Source: CAVPCZ01 sp963702445 | Lineage (GTDB): Bacteria; Bacteroidota; Ignavibacteria; UBA10030; UBA6906 | Assembly: GCA_963702445.1 (NCBI GenBank) | Contig: CAVPCZ010000009.1 | Span: 682,001 to 746,000 of the forward strand | Reading direction: 5' to 3' | Length of the DNA: 64,000 nucleotides | Part shown: piece by piece, positions 45,452 to 54,841 of the stretch | How the letters are laid out: every line of letters starts with the position of its first letter | How positions within the stretch are numbered: the stretch's first letter is position 1 | Translations under genes and position numbers: made by a program | The notes under the pieces: model-generated | Seen by the model: the letters and a program-made list of their open reading frames with translations, nothing else | What the model was told of the DNA's origin: nothing | Database searches by the model: none

Positions 45452-47447
45452 GATGCGGCCCGGGGTAGCCGGGTTCGCCTGTGCGCTTGCTTTGCTCGCG
45501 CTGCGGAACGGAGGGGTTGCGCAATCGCAGGCGGAGTCTGGAATGCCGCCGCGCTCCGGCAAGGCAGTCTCCACCGCGCTCCGTGGCCGGGGCACGCAGC
45601 AACCGGCCGGTCCCGGAGCGCTGGATGTGCTGCATTATGATCTTTCCGTCCGGCTCACCATGACCGATGAATTCCTGGGCGGGAACATGCGGATAAAACT
45701 CCTGCTTGATGGCGGACCGGGAACGGGAACAGACCGTCTGGTCCTGCATGCGGCAAAGTTGAGCATCGATTCCGCATCGGTGAACGGTCAACGGGGCACT
45801 GTGTCCATCGACTCCCTGAACGAGACGATGGCGATACAGATGGGTACGCTACATTACGGCGGAGAAACCCTCGATGTGAGCATCGACTACCGGCGCGAGC
45901 CCGGTCTCAAACGGCCGGGAGGAAGGTGGGGGTACTGGTTTTTCCGTGATACCCTGGGAATCCCCGCAAACCTCGGCTACACCATGTCCGAGCCCTCGGA
46001 CGCCAGATTCTGGATGCCCTGCCAGGATGAGCCATGGGACAAAGCCACGGCCGACATTTCAATCACCGTCCCTGCCGGGTATGTGGCGGCCTCCAACGGA
46101 AAACTCACAGGCACATTGACACATCCCGACGGCAGTGTCACGTGGCAATGGGAGGAACGGCATCCGATAACGACCTATCTGATGTGTATCACCGCCTCCC
46201 GCTTCACGGTTTCCACTCTCCCCTTTGTGCGTGCGCCCGGCGATACCATTCCCGTCCAGTACTACGTGTGGCAGGGGGATTCCCTTGAAACGGCGCTGTA
46301 TTTGCCTACCGTCCGCGACATGATGCGTGAGCTCTCTCGCGTATTCGGACCGTATCCATTCGACAAATACGGCATGACCGCAGTGGTGCCGTTCGGTTTC
46401 GGCGGGATGGAGCACCAATCCATCACGACACTGAACCGGTATCTCAAAACAGACGAAAAGGTCGTGGTGCACGAACTCGCCCATCAATGGTGGGGGGATC
46501 TGGTGACCTGCGCGACCTGGCCCGATATCTGGCTGAACGAGAGTTTTGCGACATACTCGGAGGCGATATGGGCGGAGTCGAAAGGCGGCAAGGACTTGCT
46601 CCGGTCATACATGAATACGGAGCTCGAGCACTTCTACTATGGCTCCTGGCAGGGTGCGGTGTATGATCCGGAAGCTCAGGGATTCAATCTCTTCGATGAC
46701 GTTGTGTACAGCAAGGGAGCGTGGGTACTGCACACGTTGCGGGGGGTGATAGGGGATTCAACTTTTTTCCGGACCCTTGCCGCTTACCGTGCGAAGTATG
46801 CCGGCCGGAGCGTAACCACGGAGGAGTTTCGTACGGTTGCGGATTCCGTGACCGGGCAGGATCTTTCCTGGTTTTTCCAGCAGTGGATCTACGGACCGGG
46901 GTGGCCCGTATACAGCATGAACAACGGCCGGACAGGTGATTCGTTGACGGTGACCATCAATCAACTGCAGGCCGCCGGATGGCCGACATACCGTATGCCC
47001 ATCCGCATCCGTGCGTATGGACAGGGACGCGACACGACATTCACGTTGCTCAATGACCGCCGTGCACAGACATTTCGCGTGCCGCTTTCCTTTGTGCCGG
47101 ACAGTGTGGTGCTGGATCCTGAAGACTGGATACTGAAACAAGTGACAAAGCCCGCGACGTCGGTGGCGGATGAGCCTCTTCCGGCGGTGCTTGCTCTGGA
47201 GCAGAACTATCCCAATCCTTTCAATCCTGTTACGAACATCCGGTACCACATTCCCGTCAGGGGATTCGTGCGTCTGGAGGTGTTCGATCTCCTGGGCTCT
47301 CGGGTGGCGCTGCTGGAGGCAGGGGAGAGAGAGGCAGGGGGGCACCTTGTTGTGCTGGACGGGACGGGACTCGCTTCGGGTGCCTATGTTTGCCGTCTGA
47401 TGGCGGGCGGTTCAGTGCGGACCGTCCGTATGCTTCTCCTGCGCTGA
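45432..47447 (+). CDS. Secreted M1-family aminopeptidase with T9SS sorting domain
   Basis: About 671 residues from ATG 45432 (45417 is an alternative five codons upstream). A signal peptide (GVAGFACALALLALRNGGVA) precedes an M1 peptidase: the GxMEN-type motif appears as FGGMEHQSI, the zinc site is HELAHQWWGD, and the distal zinc Glu is in LNESFATYSEA. The C terminus is a T9SS domain (LEQNYPNPFNPVTNIRY, ending RMLLLR), so the enzyme is exported to the cell surface for peptide digestion. The Met-to-His change in the substrate motif (GGMEH) is worth noting. The stop codon lies inside repeat copy D. Confidence 0.9.
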   Translation: MRKWSGRMRPGVAGFACALALLALRNGGVAQSQAESGMPPRSGKAVSTALRGRGTQQPAGPGALDVLHYDLSVRLTMTDEFLGGNMRIKLLLDGGPGTGTDRLVLHAAKLSIDSASVNGQRGTVSIDSLNETMAIQMGTLHYGGETLDVSIDYRREPGLKRPGGRWGYWFFRDTLGIPANLGYTMSEPSDARFWMPCQDEPWDKATADISITVPAGYVAASNGKLTGTLTHPDGSVTWQWEERHPITTYLMCITASRFTVSTLPFVRAPGDTIPVQYYVWQGDSLETALYLPTVRDMMRELSRVFGPYPFDKYGMTAVVPFGFGGMEHQSITTLNRYLKTDEKVVVHELAHQWWGDLVTCATWPDIWLNESFATYSEAIWAESKGGKDLLRSYMNTELEHFYYGSWQGAVYDPEAQGFNLFDDVVYSKGAWVLHTLRGVIGDSTFFRTLAAYRAKYAGRSVTTEEFRTVADSVTGQDLSWFFQQWIYGPGWPVYSMNNGRTGDSLTVTINQLQAAGWPTYRMPIRIRAYGQGRDTTFTLLNDRRAQTFRVPLSFVPDSVVLDPEDWILKQVTKPATSVADEPLPAVLALEQNYPNPFNPVTNIRYHIPVRGFVRLEVFDLLGSRVALLEAGEREAGGHLVVLDGTGLASGAYVCRLMAGGSVRTVRMLLLR

Positions 47448-47545
47448 GTCTCAGGGTGAGTCACACTAGTAGCCGGCTGGGCGCCCGCTGAGGCTCATGT
47501 GTAACATGTGTGACGGCGCCACATGTGCCACCGTGCCACAATGTT
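47445..47545. repeat. Dispersed intergenic repeat, copy D
   Basis: The core TGAGTCTCAGGGTGAGT starts exactly at the stop codon of the aminopeptidase gene (47445). CTGAGGCTCATGTG at 47488-47501 is the reverse complement of a motif in copy C. CACATGTG-type half-sites continue up to the uvrC start. Confidence 0.6.
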
Positions 47546-47561
47546 GAGTTTATCAACAGAG

Positions 47562-49441
47562 ATGCCGACCCAAACACTTACCATACGCATCGTCACCGAG
47601 GACATTTCACTTGCGGAGAAGCTTGAATCGCTTCCGACCGGCCCCGGCGTGTATCAGCACAAGGATGCGCAGGGAAAGGTCCTCTACGTCGGGAAGGCAA
47701 AGAACCTCCGCAGCCGTGTCCGCCAGTATTTTCAGAAATCCCGCAACCTTGACGGACGCATCGAACAGATGCTCTCCCGCGCCACCGACATCGAGATCAT
47801 CGTCACCGACTCCGAAGTCGAGGCGCTCATCCTCGAAGCAAACCTCATCAAGAAACTCAAGCCCCGGTACAACGTCAACCTGAAGGACGACAAGAGCTAT
47901 CCGTATATCGTTATCACGAATGAGCCTTTCCCGCGTGTCTTCATAACCCGGCAGATCCGCCGCGACGGATCCCGCTACTTCGGTCCCTATACGGATGTCA
48001 AGAATGTTCGGGCGGCTCTGAAGGCGATCCGGGATATCTTCATGATCCGAAGCTGCAATTTCCTTCTCAATGATGACACCATCGAGAAGAAGAAGTACAA
48101 GATCTGCCTCGACTACCATATCAAGAAGTGCGAGGGGCCCTGCGAGGGGCTGGTGTCGCAGGAGCGGTACGGGGCGATGATCGAGCAGGTGGCGGCGCTG
48201 CTGAAAGGGAAAACGGAAACACTCATCGGGCGGCTGCGTTCGGAGATGGAAGCACTGGCGGCGGACAAGAAATTCGAAGACGCCGCCATTCTGCGGGATC
48301 GGATCAAAGGGCTGCAGGCGTACAGCGAACGGCAGAAGGTGGCGGATCTGGACGCCCTGGACAGGGATATCATTGCGTTCGCGGCGGAGGGGGATGATGC
48401 CTGCGGGGTGGTGTTTGTGATCCGCGAAGGCAAGATGATCGGGCGGCGCCACTACTATATGAACAACGTGGAAAACAAACATCCGTCGGAACTGATCGAA
48501 ACGCTTCTGCAGCAGCACTATCTGGAAGCTGAAGACCTCCCGCAGGAAATCCTGCTGCCGGCCGAACCGGAGAACAGTGCTTCGGTGCAGGAGTGGCTCT
48601 CGGGCCGTCGCGGTTCCGCAGTGCGGCTCCAGGTGCCTCTCGAAGGAGAAGAGGCAAAGCTTGTCCGCCTCTCCCGCACCAATGCGCAATTCCTGCTGGA
48701 CGAGCTGAAGGTGCAGAGGATGAAGCGGGCCGACTATGTCCCTCACGCACTGACCTCGCTGCAACGGGACCTGCGCCTGGATCGCGTGCCGAAGCGGATC
48801 GAGTGTTTTGACATATCCAATACGCAGGGCACGGATGCGGTGGCCTCCCTGGTGGTGTTTGTGGATGGAAAGGCGAGGAAGAGCGAGTACCGCAAGTTCA
48901 AGATCCGCACCGTGGAAGGACCCGACGATTTCGCCAGCATGCGTGAAGTCGTGGAACGGCGCTACGTCCGTGTTCTCGAGGAACAGGGAACGATGCCCGA
49001 CCTGATTATGGTCGACGGAGGTAAGGGGCAGCTCTCCAGCGCCGTGGAGGTTCTGGGGAAGCTCGGGCTTTCGGGGATTCCTGTCATCGGCCTGGCGAAA
49101 CGTCTGGAGGAGGTTTTCCTGCCGGGTCAGAGCGAGCCGGAGTTGCTGGCAAAGACCTCCGGGGCGCTGCGGCTGTTCAGCAGGTACGCGATGAGGCGCA
49201 CAGGTTCGCCATAACATTTCACCGTTCGCTCCGTGAGAAGCGTACGTTGCAGACCGAGCTTGACCTGATCAAGGGAATAGGCAAGAAACGGGCGCAGGAG
49301 CTGCTGGAGGTCTTCGGGTCGGTTCAGGGTGTGCGATTTGCTTCAGAGGATCAGCTGGCCGAGGTCATAGGGGGAAAAACAGCCCGGCGGATCAAGGAAT
49401 ACTTTGGAGGAGAGGGAGAGGGGGAACCCTCACCTGGCTAA
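47562..49441 (+). CDS. uvrC: Excinuclease ABC subunit C, frameshifted near the 3' end
   Basis: UvrC makes both incisions in nucleotide excision repair. Present are the GIY-YIG domain (TGPGVYQHKDAQGKVLYVGK), the Cys cluster region (CLDYHIKKCEGPCEG), the UVR motif (KKFEDAAILRDRIKGLQ) and the RNase H-like domain (ECFDISNTQG, IMVDGGKGQL). The open frame ends at 49214, but from 49178 another frame carries the expected QVRDEAHRFAITFHR, LDLIKGIGKKRAQELLE (HhH) and tail. Restoring one base near 49174-49177 gives a 626-residue, normal-length protein. Without it the HhH domain needed for 5' incision would be lost. The start at 47562 follows a stretch of repeat DNA. Confidence 0.88.
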
Positions 49442-49594
49442 TATTGGGCTGTGATCGAGCTTTCCGAAAGGTCCGCGGGCCGAAAGCGGAAAAATCTCGC
49501 CGATTTCTCGAGGTGGTACGCTAGTTGTACATGGGATACCGGGGAAAAACGAGATTTGCCGGAAAGAGCAGGAGAAGACGAGAAAGGGTGACGC

Positions 49595-50296
49595 ATGACT
49601 ACACCCGGACCGCGGACACCCGGGATTTGGATGACTGAATCGCAGTTCATGCAGTTGATGGACGAGTTCCACGTGGCGCATGTTTTCAAGCCGGATGGCG
49701 GGAAGATCATGCTGACGGTGTCGAACGAAGGCGCGGCGGAAACGCTGACGGTGTCGGAGTACAAGAATCGCGCACAGGAGATGCTGGGTGAGCTTGAAGA
49801 CCGGAAGCGCGAGGTGGAAGAGAACCGCTTCGCCGTGCCGCTTGCGGGAGAACTCCCCACGGGGGAGAACCGGATGCTCAGGGTCGAGTATGTGAAGAAG
49901 AACGAACAGCTTACCCCGGAAGAAGAGGCCGAGAAGACCCGGTTGCTGCGTTCTCTTGACGCCGCCATGGCGCGCGAGCGCATGGTGGTGGGCGCCATGA
50001 ACTACCTGCAAATCCATTTCAAGGAACTGCAGCCCAGGTTCGCCACGCGTGAGGTTCCGCCTGAGCCGGGAATCGTGCGGGCTGACGGTGTGAAGGTACA
50101 GTGGACCAAGGGAATCAAATCCGCCGCGCTCTTCTGTCTGAAGGAAGGCAACAAGCCGGCCAATGCCGGCAAATCTGCATTGGACCTCTGCCGCGATTTT
50201 CTGGTGACCTATACCATCGCCGGCGAGGAAGAGTACACGCCCGAGCAGCTGTGCCGCAACATGCAGCAGATCCTTCTGCTCGACCGCGTCGGTTGA
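49595..50296 (+). CDS. Conserved-looking protein of unknown function
   Basis: I do not recognise this 233-residue protein. It is soluble and highly charged. The first half includes a probable coiled coil (residues about 55-120, with EDRKREVEENRF and LTPEEEAEKTRLLRSLDAA). The second half has DGVKVQWTKGIKSAALFCLK and ends with a helix LCRNMQQILLLDRV. GAGAAAGGGTGACGC precedes the ATG at 49595. The codon pattern fits its neighbours. It lies 28 bp before the next small secreted protein gene, so the two may be co-transcribed. Confidence 0.65.
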   Translation: MTTPGPRTPGIWMTESQFMQLMDEFHVAHVFKPDGGKIMLTVSNEGAAETLTVSEYKNRAQEMLGELEDRKREVEENRFAVPLAGELPTGENRMLRVEYVKKNEQLTPEEEAEKTRLLRSLDAAMARERMVVGAMNYLQIHFKELQPRFATREVPPEPGIVRADGVKVQWTKGIKSAALFCLKEGNKPANAGKSALDLCRDFLVTYTIAGEEEYTPEQLCRNMQQILLLDRVG

Positions 50297-50324
50297 AGAA
50301 TCGTTCACCACGGAGGGAGAACCC

Positions 50325-50570
50325 ATGAACATCGTCCGGAATCTTGTCGTGATTGCGGCTCTCGTCGCCGCCGCATTTCTGATCGGCCGCACTGCCGATG
50401 CCCAGCAGGACCGTCGTACGCCCCGCCCGCCGGCGTGGGAGTACCGTGACGGGGCCAACCTCACGCTGGTCCAGCTCAACGCCATGGGCGCCGAAGGGTG
50501 GGAACTGTCCTGCGTGACCCTGTATGGCAAGGACTATTACTATATCCTGAAACGGGTCAAGCAGCAATAG
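50325..50570 (+). CDS. Small exported DUF4177-like protein
   Basis: This 81-residue protein has a signal peptide or anchor (VRNLVVIAALVAAAFLIG) and a short domain with WEYRDGANLTLVQLNAMGAEGWELSCV followed by YYYILKR. The pattern of a strand, a helix with MGAEGWEL and a closing strand fits the DUF4177 family, whose function is not known. GGAGGGAGA precedes the ATG. It follows the 49595-50296 gene closely. Confidence 0.72.
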   Translation: MNIVRNLVVIAALVAAAFLIGRTADAQQDRRTPRPPAWEYRDGANLTLVQLNAMGAEGWELSCVTLYGKDYYYILKRVKQQ

Positions 50571-50738
50571 TACTACGCGGCGCAGAACCGGACCCCGGAA
50601 AACAGGAGACGTGCCTCCAAAGGGCAGGGCGATCGTCGCCAGGCGTAGCTCTGACGAGTATCTTGCCCGCGGGCGAATCAGTTCCGATGGTATCCCGAAC
50701 CTGCCCGATGACGTGAGGAAGAGGGGGCAAACGCCCAC

Positions 50739-50767
50739 TTGCAGATCGAACCCGAAACCCGTATATT
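50739..50767 (+). promoter_or_regulatory. Putative promoter of tRNA-Val
   Basis: TTGCAG (50739-50744) and TATATT (50762-50767) are separated by 17 bp, close to the classical sigma-70 spacing. The expected start is about 30 nt before the tRNA. The -10 region (GTATATTATTT) also resembles the TATATTT boxes elsewhere in the window. Confidence 0.5.
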
Positions 50768-50804
50768 ATTTCCAGTTTCACCAAAACGTTATTCGCGTCT
50801 GATC

Positions 50805-50878
<74 letters not shown>

Positions 50879-50945
50879 CCCTTTAAATCCTGCACAGAGA
50901 GGCAGGAAAGGGAACCCCTCATGACCACGACCAATCGACTGTCTT

Positions 50946-51055
50946 CCTCTGCGATCCCGAGAGGCGAGCGGGAAACAGAGGCATCTTCGGGTGTCTCCGC
51001 CTCCCGCGAGGGGACTTTTTTCCTCCGCTTGCATTCTGCAGACGGAGGTTTTTTT
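50946..51055 (+). promoter_or_regulatory. PyrR-type attenuator leader of the pyr operon
   Basis: A binding-loop hairpin has CCTCTG (50946-50951) pairing with CAGAGG (50976-50981). Between them GATCCCGAGAGGCG matches the PyrR-binding consensus ARUCCNGNGAGGYU at 12 of 14 positions. Downstream, CCTCCG (51022-51027) pairs with CGGAGG (51043-51048), followed by seven T, an intrinsic terminator. UMP-loaded PyrR binding the first hairpin would favour the terminator and shut off pyrR-pyrB-pyrC. Confidence 0.8.
51022..51055 (+). terminator. Attenuator terminator before pyrR
   Basis: A 6-bp G+C-rich stem with a 15-nt loop is followed by TTTTTTT at 51049-51055. It lies 47 bp upstream of the pyrR start and is the regulated terminator of the leader described above. 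Confidence 0.8.
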
Positions 51056-51102
51056 ATGCCCTCCCCCCGTGTATCACCCCATCACCACGTTCGGATTCCA
51101 TC

Positions 51103-51648
51103 ATGAGACGACTCAAGGCACAGATTATCGACCAGGAAGGGTTTGACCGGACCATCACCCGGCTGGCCCATGAAATCCTCGAAAGAAACAAAGGAGCCGG
51201 TAACATCGTCATCGTGGGTATCCGGACGCGCGGAGAATTCATCGCCCGGCGGATCGCGCGCATCATCGAACAGGTGGAACACACCACCCTCAATATCGGG
51301 TCGCTGGACATCACGCTCTACCGCGACGATCTCCTGGGCAAGCTGGAACAGCCGGAACTGAAGGGGACCGAAATCCTGTTCGACCTGAACGGCCGGGACG
51401 TCATTCTGATCGATGACGTGCTGTTCACCGGGAGGACCATCCGTGCGGCGCTGGATGAACTGATCGATCTCGGACGGCCCCGGACCATCCAGCTTGCCGT
51501 TCTGGTGGATCGCGGCCACCGTCAACTTCCCATCCGCGCCGAATTCGTCGGCAAGAACATTCCCACGTCGGCTCAGGAATCCATCCGCGTTCACGTGAAG
51601 GAAATCGACGGGGAAGACACCGTCCTGTTGATGCATCCGGAAGAATAG
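51103..51648 (+). CDS. pyrR: Bifunctional pyr operon regulator/uracil phosphoribosyltransferase PyrR
   Basis: This 181-residue PRT-fold protein has the PRPP loop VILIDDVLFTGRT, the IVGIRTRGEFIARRI segment and the DITLYRDDL flexible loop typical of PyrR. It binds the leader RNA of pyr genes and terminates transcription when UMP is high, and may also have weak uracil phosphoribosyltransferase activity. The presence of a matching binding loop upstream strongly supports the regulatory role. It is the first gene of the pyrR-pyrB-pyrC operon. Confidence 0.93.
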   Translation: MRRLKAQIIDQEGFDRTITRLAHEILERNKGAGNIVIVGIRTRGEFIARRIARIIEQVEHTTLNIGSLDITLYRDDLLGKLEQPELKGTEILFDLNGRDVILIDDVLFTGRTIRAALDELIDLGRPRTIQLAVLVDRGHRQLPIRAEFVGKNIPTSAQESIRVHVKEIDGEDTVLLMHPEE

Positions 51649-51673
51649 CCATTTTTCGTGTAAGGAAAACACC

Positions 51674-52594
51674 ATGCCGCTTCAAAGCAGACATCTCCTC
51701 GGACTTGACGGGATGCGGCGCGACGACCTCCAGCTGATCCTGGATACCGCAGTGTCGTTCCGCGAAGTGCTCGATCGTCCGATCAAGAAGGTCCCGCCCC
51801 TTCAGGGGAAAACGGTCGCCAATATGTTCTTCGAAAATTCCACGCGCACACGCCTCTCCTTTGAGCTCGCCGAACGGCGGCTCTCGGCCGATGTGCTGGG
51901 GTTTGCCGCGGGCGGGAGCAGTGTGAGCAAGGGAGAGACTCTGAAGGATACAGCGCGAAACATCGAGGCCATGAAGGTGGATATGGTGGTCATGCGTCAC
52001 GGGGCCGCCGGGGCGGCCCACTACCTTGCCCGGGTTATCGACGCAAACGTGATCAACGCGGGGGACGGCGGTCACGAGCATCCGACGCAGGCGTTGCTGG
52101 ACATGTATACCATCCGCGAAAAGCTGGGACGGCTGCACGATCTGCATGTGTGCATCGTGGGCGACATCTCCCATAGCCGTGTCGCCCGGTCCAACATCTT
52201 CGGCCTCAAGACCATGGGCGCGCGCGTGTCCGTCTGCGGACCCGCGACGATGATTCCGCGGGATATCGAACAACTCGGTGTCGAAGTCTACCATCACATC
52301 GATGACGTGCTGCCGACGGTCGATGTGCTCAATGTCCTGCGTATCCAGATGGAACGGGACGCAGGCCGGCTGTTCCCGTCGCTCCGCGAATATCATACCT
52401 TCTATGGCATCACACGGGCACGGCTGGAAAAAGCGGGCCGCGTGATCACGATCATGCACCCCGGACCGATCAACCGGGACGTGGAGATTTCCGCCGATGT
52501 TGCGGACAGCGAGCATTCGGTGATTCTCCAGCAGGTGTTGAACGGAGTGGCCGTCCGGATGGCGGTCCTCTACTTGCTGTCAACAAGAAACTGA
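51674..52594 (+). CDS. pyrB: Aspartate carbamoyltransferase catalytic subunit
   Basis: This 306-residue enzyme condenses carbamoyl phosphate and aspartate in pyrimidine synthesis. It has the carbamoyl-phosphate motif FENSTRTRLSFE, the GGSSVSKGE loop, HPTQALLDMYTI and the HPGPINRDVEI motif near the C terminus, all in the expected order for class B/C PyrB. AAGGAAAAC precedes the ATG, 25 bp after pyrR. No regulatory subunit gene (pyrI) is nearby, consistent with control by attenuation. Confidence 0.95.
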   Translation: MPLQSRHLLGLDGMRRDDLQLILDTAVSFREVLDRPIKKVPPLQGKTVANMFFENSTRTRLSFELAERRLSADVLGFAAGGSSVSKGETLKDTARNIEAMKVDMVVMRHGAAGAAHYLARVIDANVINAGDGGHEHPTQALLDMYTIREKLGRLHDLHVCIVGDISHSRVARSNIFGLKTMGARVSVCGPATMIPRDIEQLGVEVYHHIDDVLPTVDVLNVLRIQMERDAGRLFPSLREYHTFYGITRARLEKAGRVITIMHPGPINRDVEISADVADSEHSVILQQVLNGVAVRMAVLYLLSTRN

Positions 52595-52611
52595 CCTCCG
52601 GGACCACGCAC

Positions 52612-53890
52612 ATGCGCATGCTGCTGAAAAACGGCCGTATCATTGACCCCGCCGCGGGACGTGATGAAACACTGGACCTGCAAATCGTGGACGGACGTAT
52701 CGAGCGAATGGGGAAGGACATCCCGCCGGCCGCCTCACAGGTGATCGACCTCAAAGGGAAGGTGGTCGCACCGGGTTTTCTGGACATGCACGTACACTTC
52801 CGGGAACCGGGATATGAACACAAGGAGACCATCGCCAGCGGATGCGCAGCCGCAGCCGCCGGAGGGTTCACCGCCGTGTGCCTGCATGCCGAACACCAAC
52901 CCTCCCATCGATGAAGAATCCGTTGTCCGCCTGGTCCAGACAAAAGCCCGCGAGGCGCTTGAGGGACTGGTGGATGTGTACCCCATCGGTGCCGTGTCCG
53001 TGGGAAGAAAAGGCGAACACCTTGCTCCGCTTGCGGAACTGGCGGCGGCGGGTGCTGTGGCCTTCTCCGACGACGGGGATCCGGTGTTCGATGCGGAACT
53101 GATGCGGCGGGCACTCGAGTACAGTGCCATGTTCAACAGGCCGGTGATCCAGCATGCCCAGGATCCGCCGCTCAGCAAGGGAGGAGTCGCCAATGAAGGC
53201 CCCGTGGCCACGGCGCTCGGACTTCCCGTGATCCCGCGTATCGCCGAAGAGATCATGGTCATGCGCGACATCAGGCTTGCGGAATACACCGGCGGACAGT
53301 ACCACGTGGCCCATGTCAGCACGGCGGAAACCGTTGAACTGGTACGCCAGGCAAAACGCCGGGGCATCCCCGTTACGTGCGAGGTCGCACCCCATCATTT
53401 CGCACTCACCGATGAAGCACTCCGGACGTATGACACCAATACCAAGATGAATCCGCCGCTCAGAACACGTGAAGACGTTGAAGCCATCAAGGCCGGGTTG
53501 CGCGATGGAACGATCGACGCCATTGCGACCGACCATGCACCACACTCCTTCGACGAGAAGGAAGTGGAGTTCCAGGTCGCCCCGTTCGGGATCATCGGGC
53601 TGGAAACAGCCATCGGCCTCTGTGTCACCGAGCTGCTCGGCAACAACGTGCTGTCGCTGAGCAGCCTCATCGAGAAACTCTCCGTCAACCCGCGGCGGAT
53701 CCTCCATCTGCCGGCCATCGTTATCGAAGAAGGGCAGATGGCAAACCTGACGGTCTTTGATCCGGCCGCGGAATGGACGGTTGATCCTGTGTCGCTCAAA
53801 TCCCGCTCCAGGAATACCCCCTTCGGCGGCCGCCGCCTTTCGGGGCGGCCGTTCGGCGTGCTGAACAACGGTCGCTCCTACTGGTGCTGA
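52612..53890 (+). CDS. pyrC: Dihydroorotase, frameshifted near the 5' third
   Basis: A class I dihydroorotase in two frames. The first part has LDMHVHFREPG with the metal-binding HxH and continues to GGFTAVC. A second frame from about 52882 picks up exactly at CMPNTNPPID. Deleting one C from the CC at 52881-52882 gives GGFTAVCCMPNTNPP, the family sequence, and a normal 425-residue protein with HVAHVSTAE and the catalytic ATDHAPHS. It cyclises carbamoyl aspartate. The third gene of the pyr operon, 17 bp after pyrB. Confidence 0.88.
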
Positions 53891-54010
53891 CCGTCCTGTA
53901 ATCTGGACGGCTGCACACTCGAGCGGACACATCTCTCTCTTCCGGGGCTGAAATTGCTCCGATTTCAACCCATTCCACCCGCACACTCATGGCATGAGCT
54001 TTGAATTTCC

Positions 54011-54043
54011 CTCGGGCAGAGTGTCAGTACAACTCTGCGCGAG
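54011..54043 (+). promoter_or_regulatory. Hairpin that sequesters the lipoprotein ribosome binding site
   Basis: CTCGGGCAGAGT (54011-54022) pairs with ACTCTGCGCGAG (54032-54043) in 11 of 12 positions, closing a 9-nt loop. The 3' arm contains the first part of GAGGAAG, the likely Shine-Dalgarno for the ATG at 54050. A role in translational control is inferred. Confidence 0.5.
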
Positions 54044-54049
54044 GAAGCC

Positions 54050-54841
54050 ATGAAGAATCTCCTGATCCCCTTGACCATCATGCTCACCCTGGTTGCCGCC
54101 GGGTGTCACGATTGGATACATGAACTCGATCTGGATCCCCCTTCGCCGCCGACCGGTCTGCGCACTGCGACAGGTGACAATTTTATCGAGCTTTTCTGGA
54201 ACACCAACCGGGAACCCGATCTGGCAGGGTACAACATCTATGTCAGCTCAAGTTATGACGGGCGCTATGAGTTTATCGGCACGAGCGGCCGGGCCTACTA
54301 TGCAGACGAGAGAGCCCGGAACGGCTCGGTATACTACTATGCAGTGACCGCCCGGGACGATGCCGGGAACGAGAGCGACCTCAGCCGGGATGTGGCCTAT
54401 GACATCCCGAGGCCTGAAGGGTATGATGTGATGCTGGCAGACTACCGGACCATGCCCGGCGCAGCCGGCTACGACTTCTCGGCATATGCGGTGGTCTCCT
54501 ATGATGGCAAAGCCGCGGACATGCACTACGAATACTTCAACGGTGTTGCGTACATGAATGTCGGCACGGACACCGACATCCAGGACGTGGGTGCGACATC
54601 ATCGATCCTGGAGATAGGCACCGCTCCCTCGAGCGGATGGTCGGTGACACATGACGTGCGGCTGGTGGTCGGACACACCTACGTTGTCTGGACATGGGAC
54701 GACCACTATGCAAAATTCCGTGTGAAGACTCTGTCTCCGGGCCGGGTGGTCTTTGACTGGGCGTACCAGCTTATCCCCTCGAATCCGCTGCTCAAACGTC
54801 CGGCTGCGGCATTGCGTGGTGACAGGACAGGAGCGGACTAG
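54050..54841 (+). CDS. Lipoprotein with a fibronectin type III domain
   Basis: This 263-residue protein has a lipoprotein signal with the lipobox LVAAGC (Cys19). A fibronectin type III domain covers about residues 30-120, with PTGLRTATGDNFIELFWNTN, DLAGYNIYVS and VYYYAVTARDDAGNESDLS. The C-terminal 130 residues are beta-rich and not recognised, with GHTYVVWTWDDHYAKFRV near the end. It is probably anchored to the outer membrane with a binding or scaffold role. A strong hairpin overlaps its ribosome binding site. Confidence 0.82.
   Translation: MKNLLIPLTIMLTLVAAGCHDWIHELDLDPPSPPTGLRTATGDNFIELFWNTNREPDLAGYNIYVSSSYDGRYEFIGTSGRAYYADERARNGSVYYYAVTARDDAGNESDLSRDVAYDIPRPEGYDVMLADYRTMPGAAGYDFSAYAVVSYDGKAADMHYEYFNGVAYMNVGTDTDIQDVGATSSILEIGTAPSSGWSVTHDVRLVVGHTYVVWTWDDHYAKFRVKTLSPGRVVFDWAYQLIPSNPLLKRPAAALRGDRTGAD

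Noticed and set aside
49491..49558. AAATCTCG/CGAGATTT 8-bp inverted arms before the unknown gene at 49595
   Set aside because: The arms are about 50 bp apart with no T run or leader logic. Could be chance, so not listed as an attenuator.
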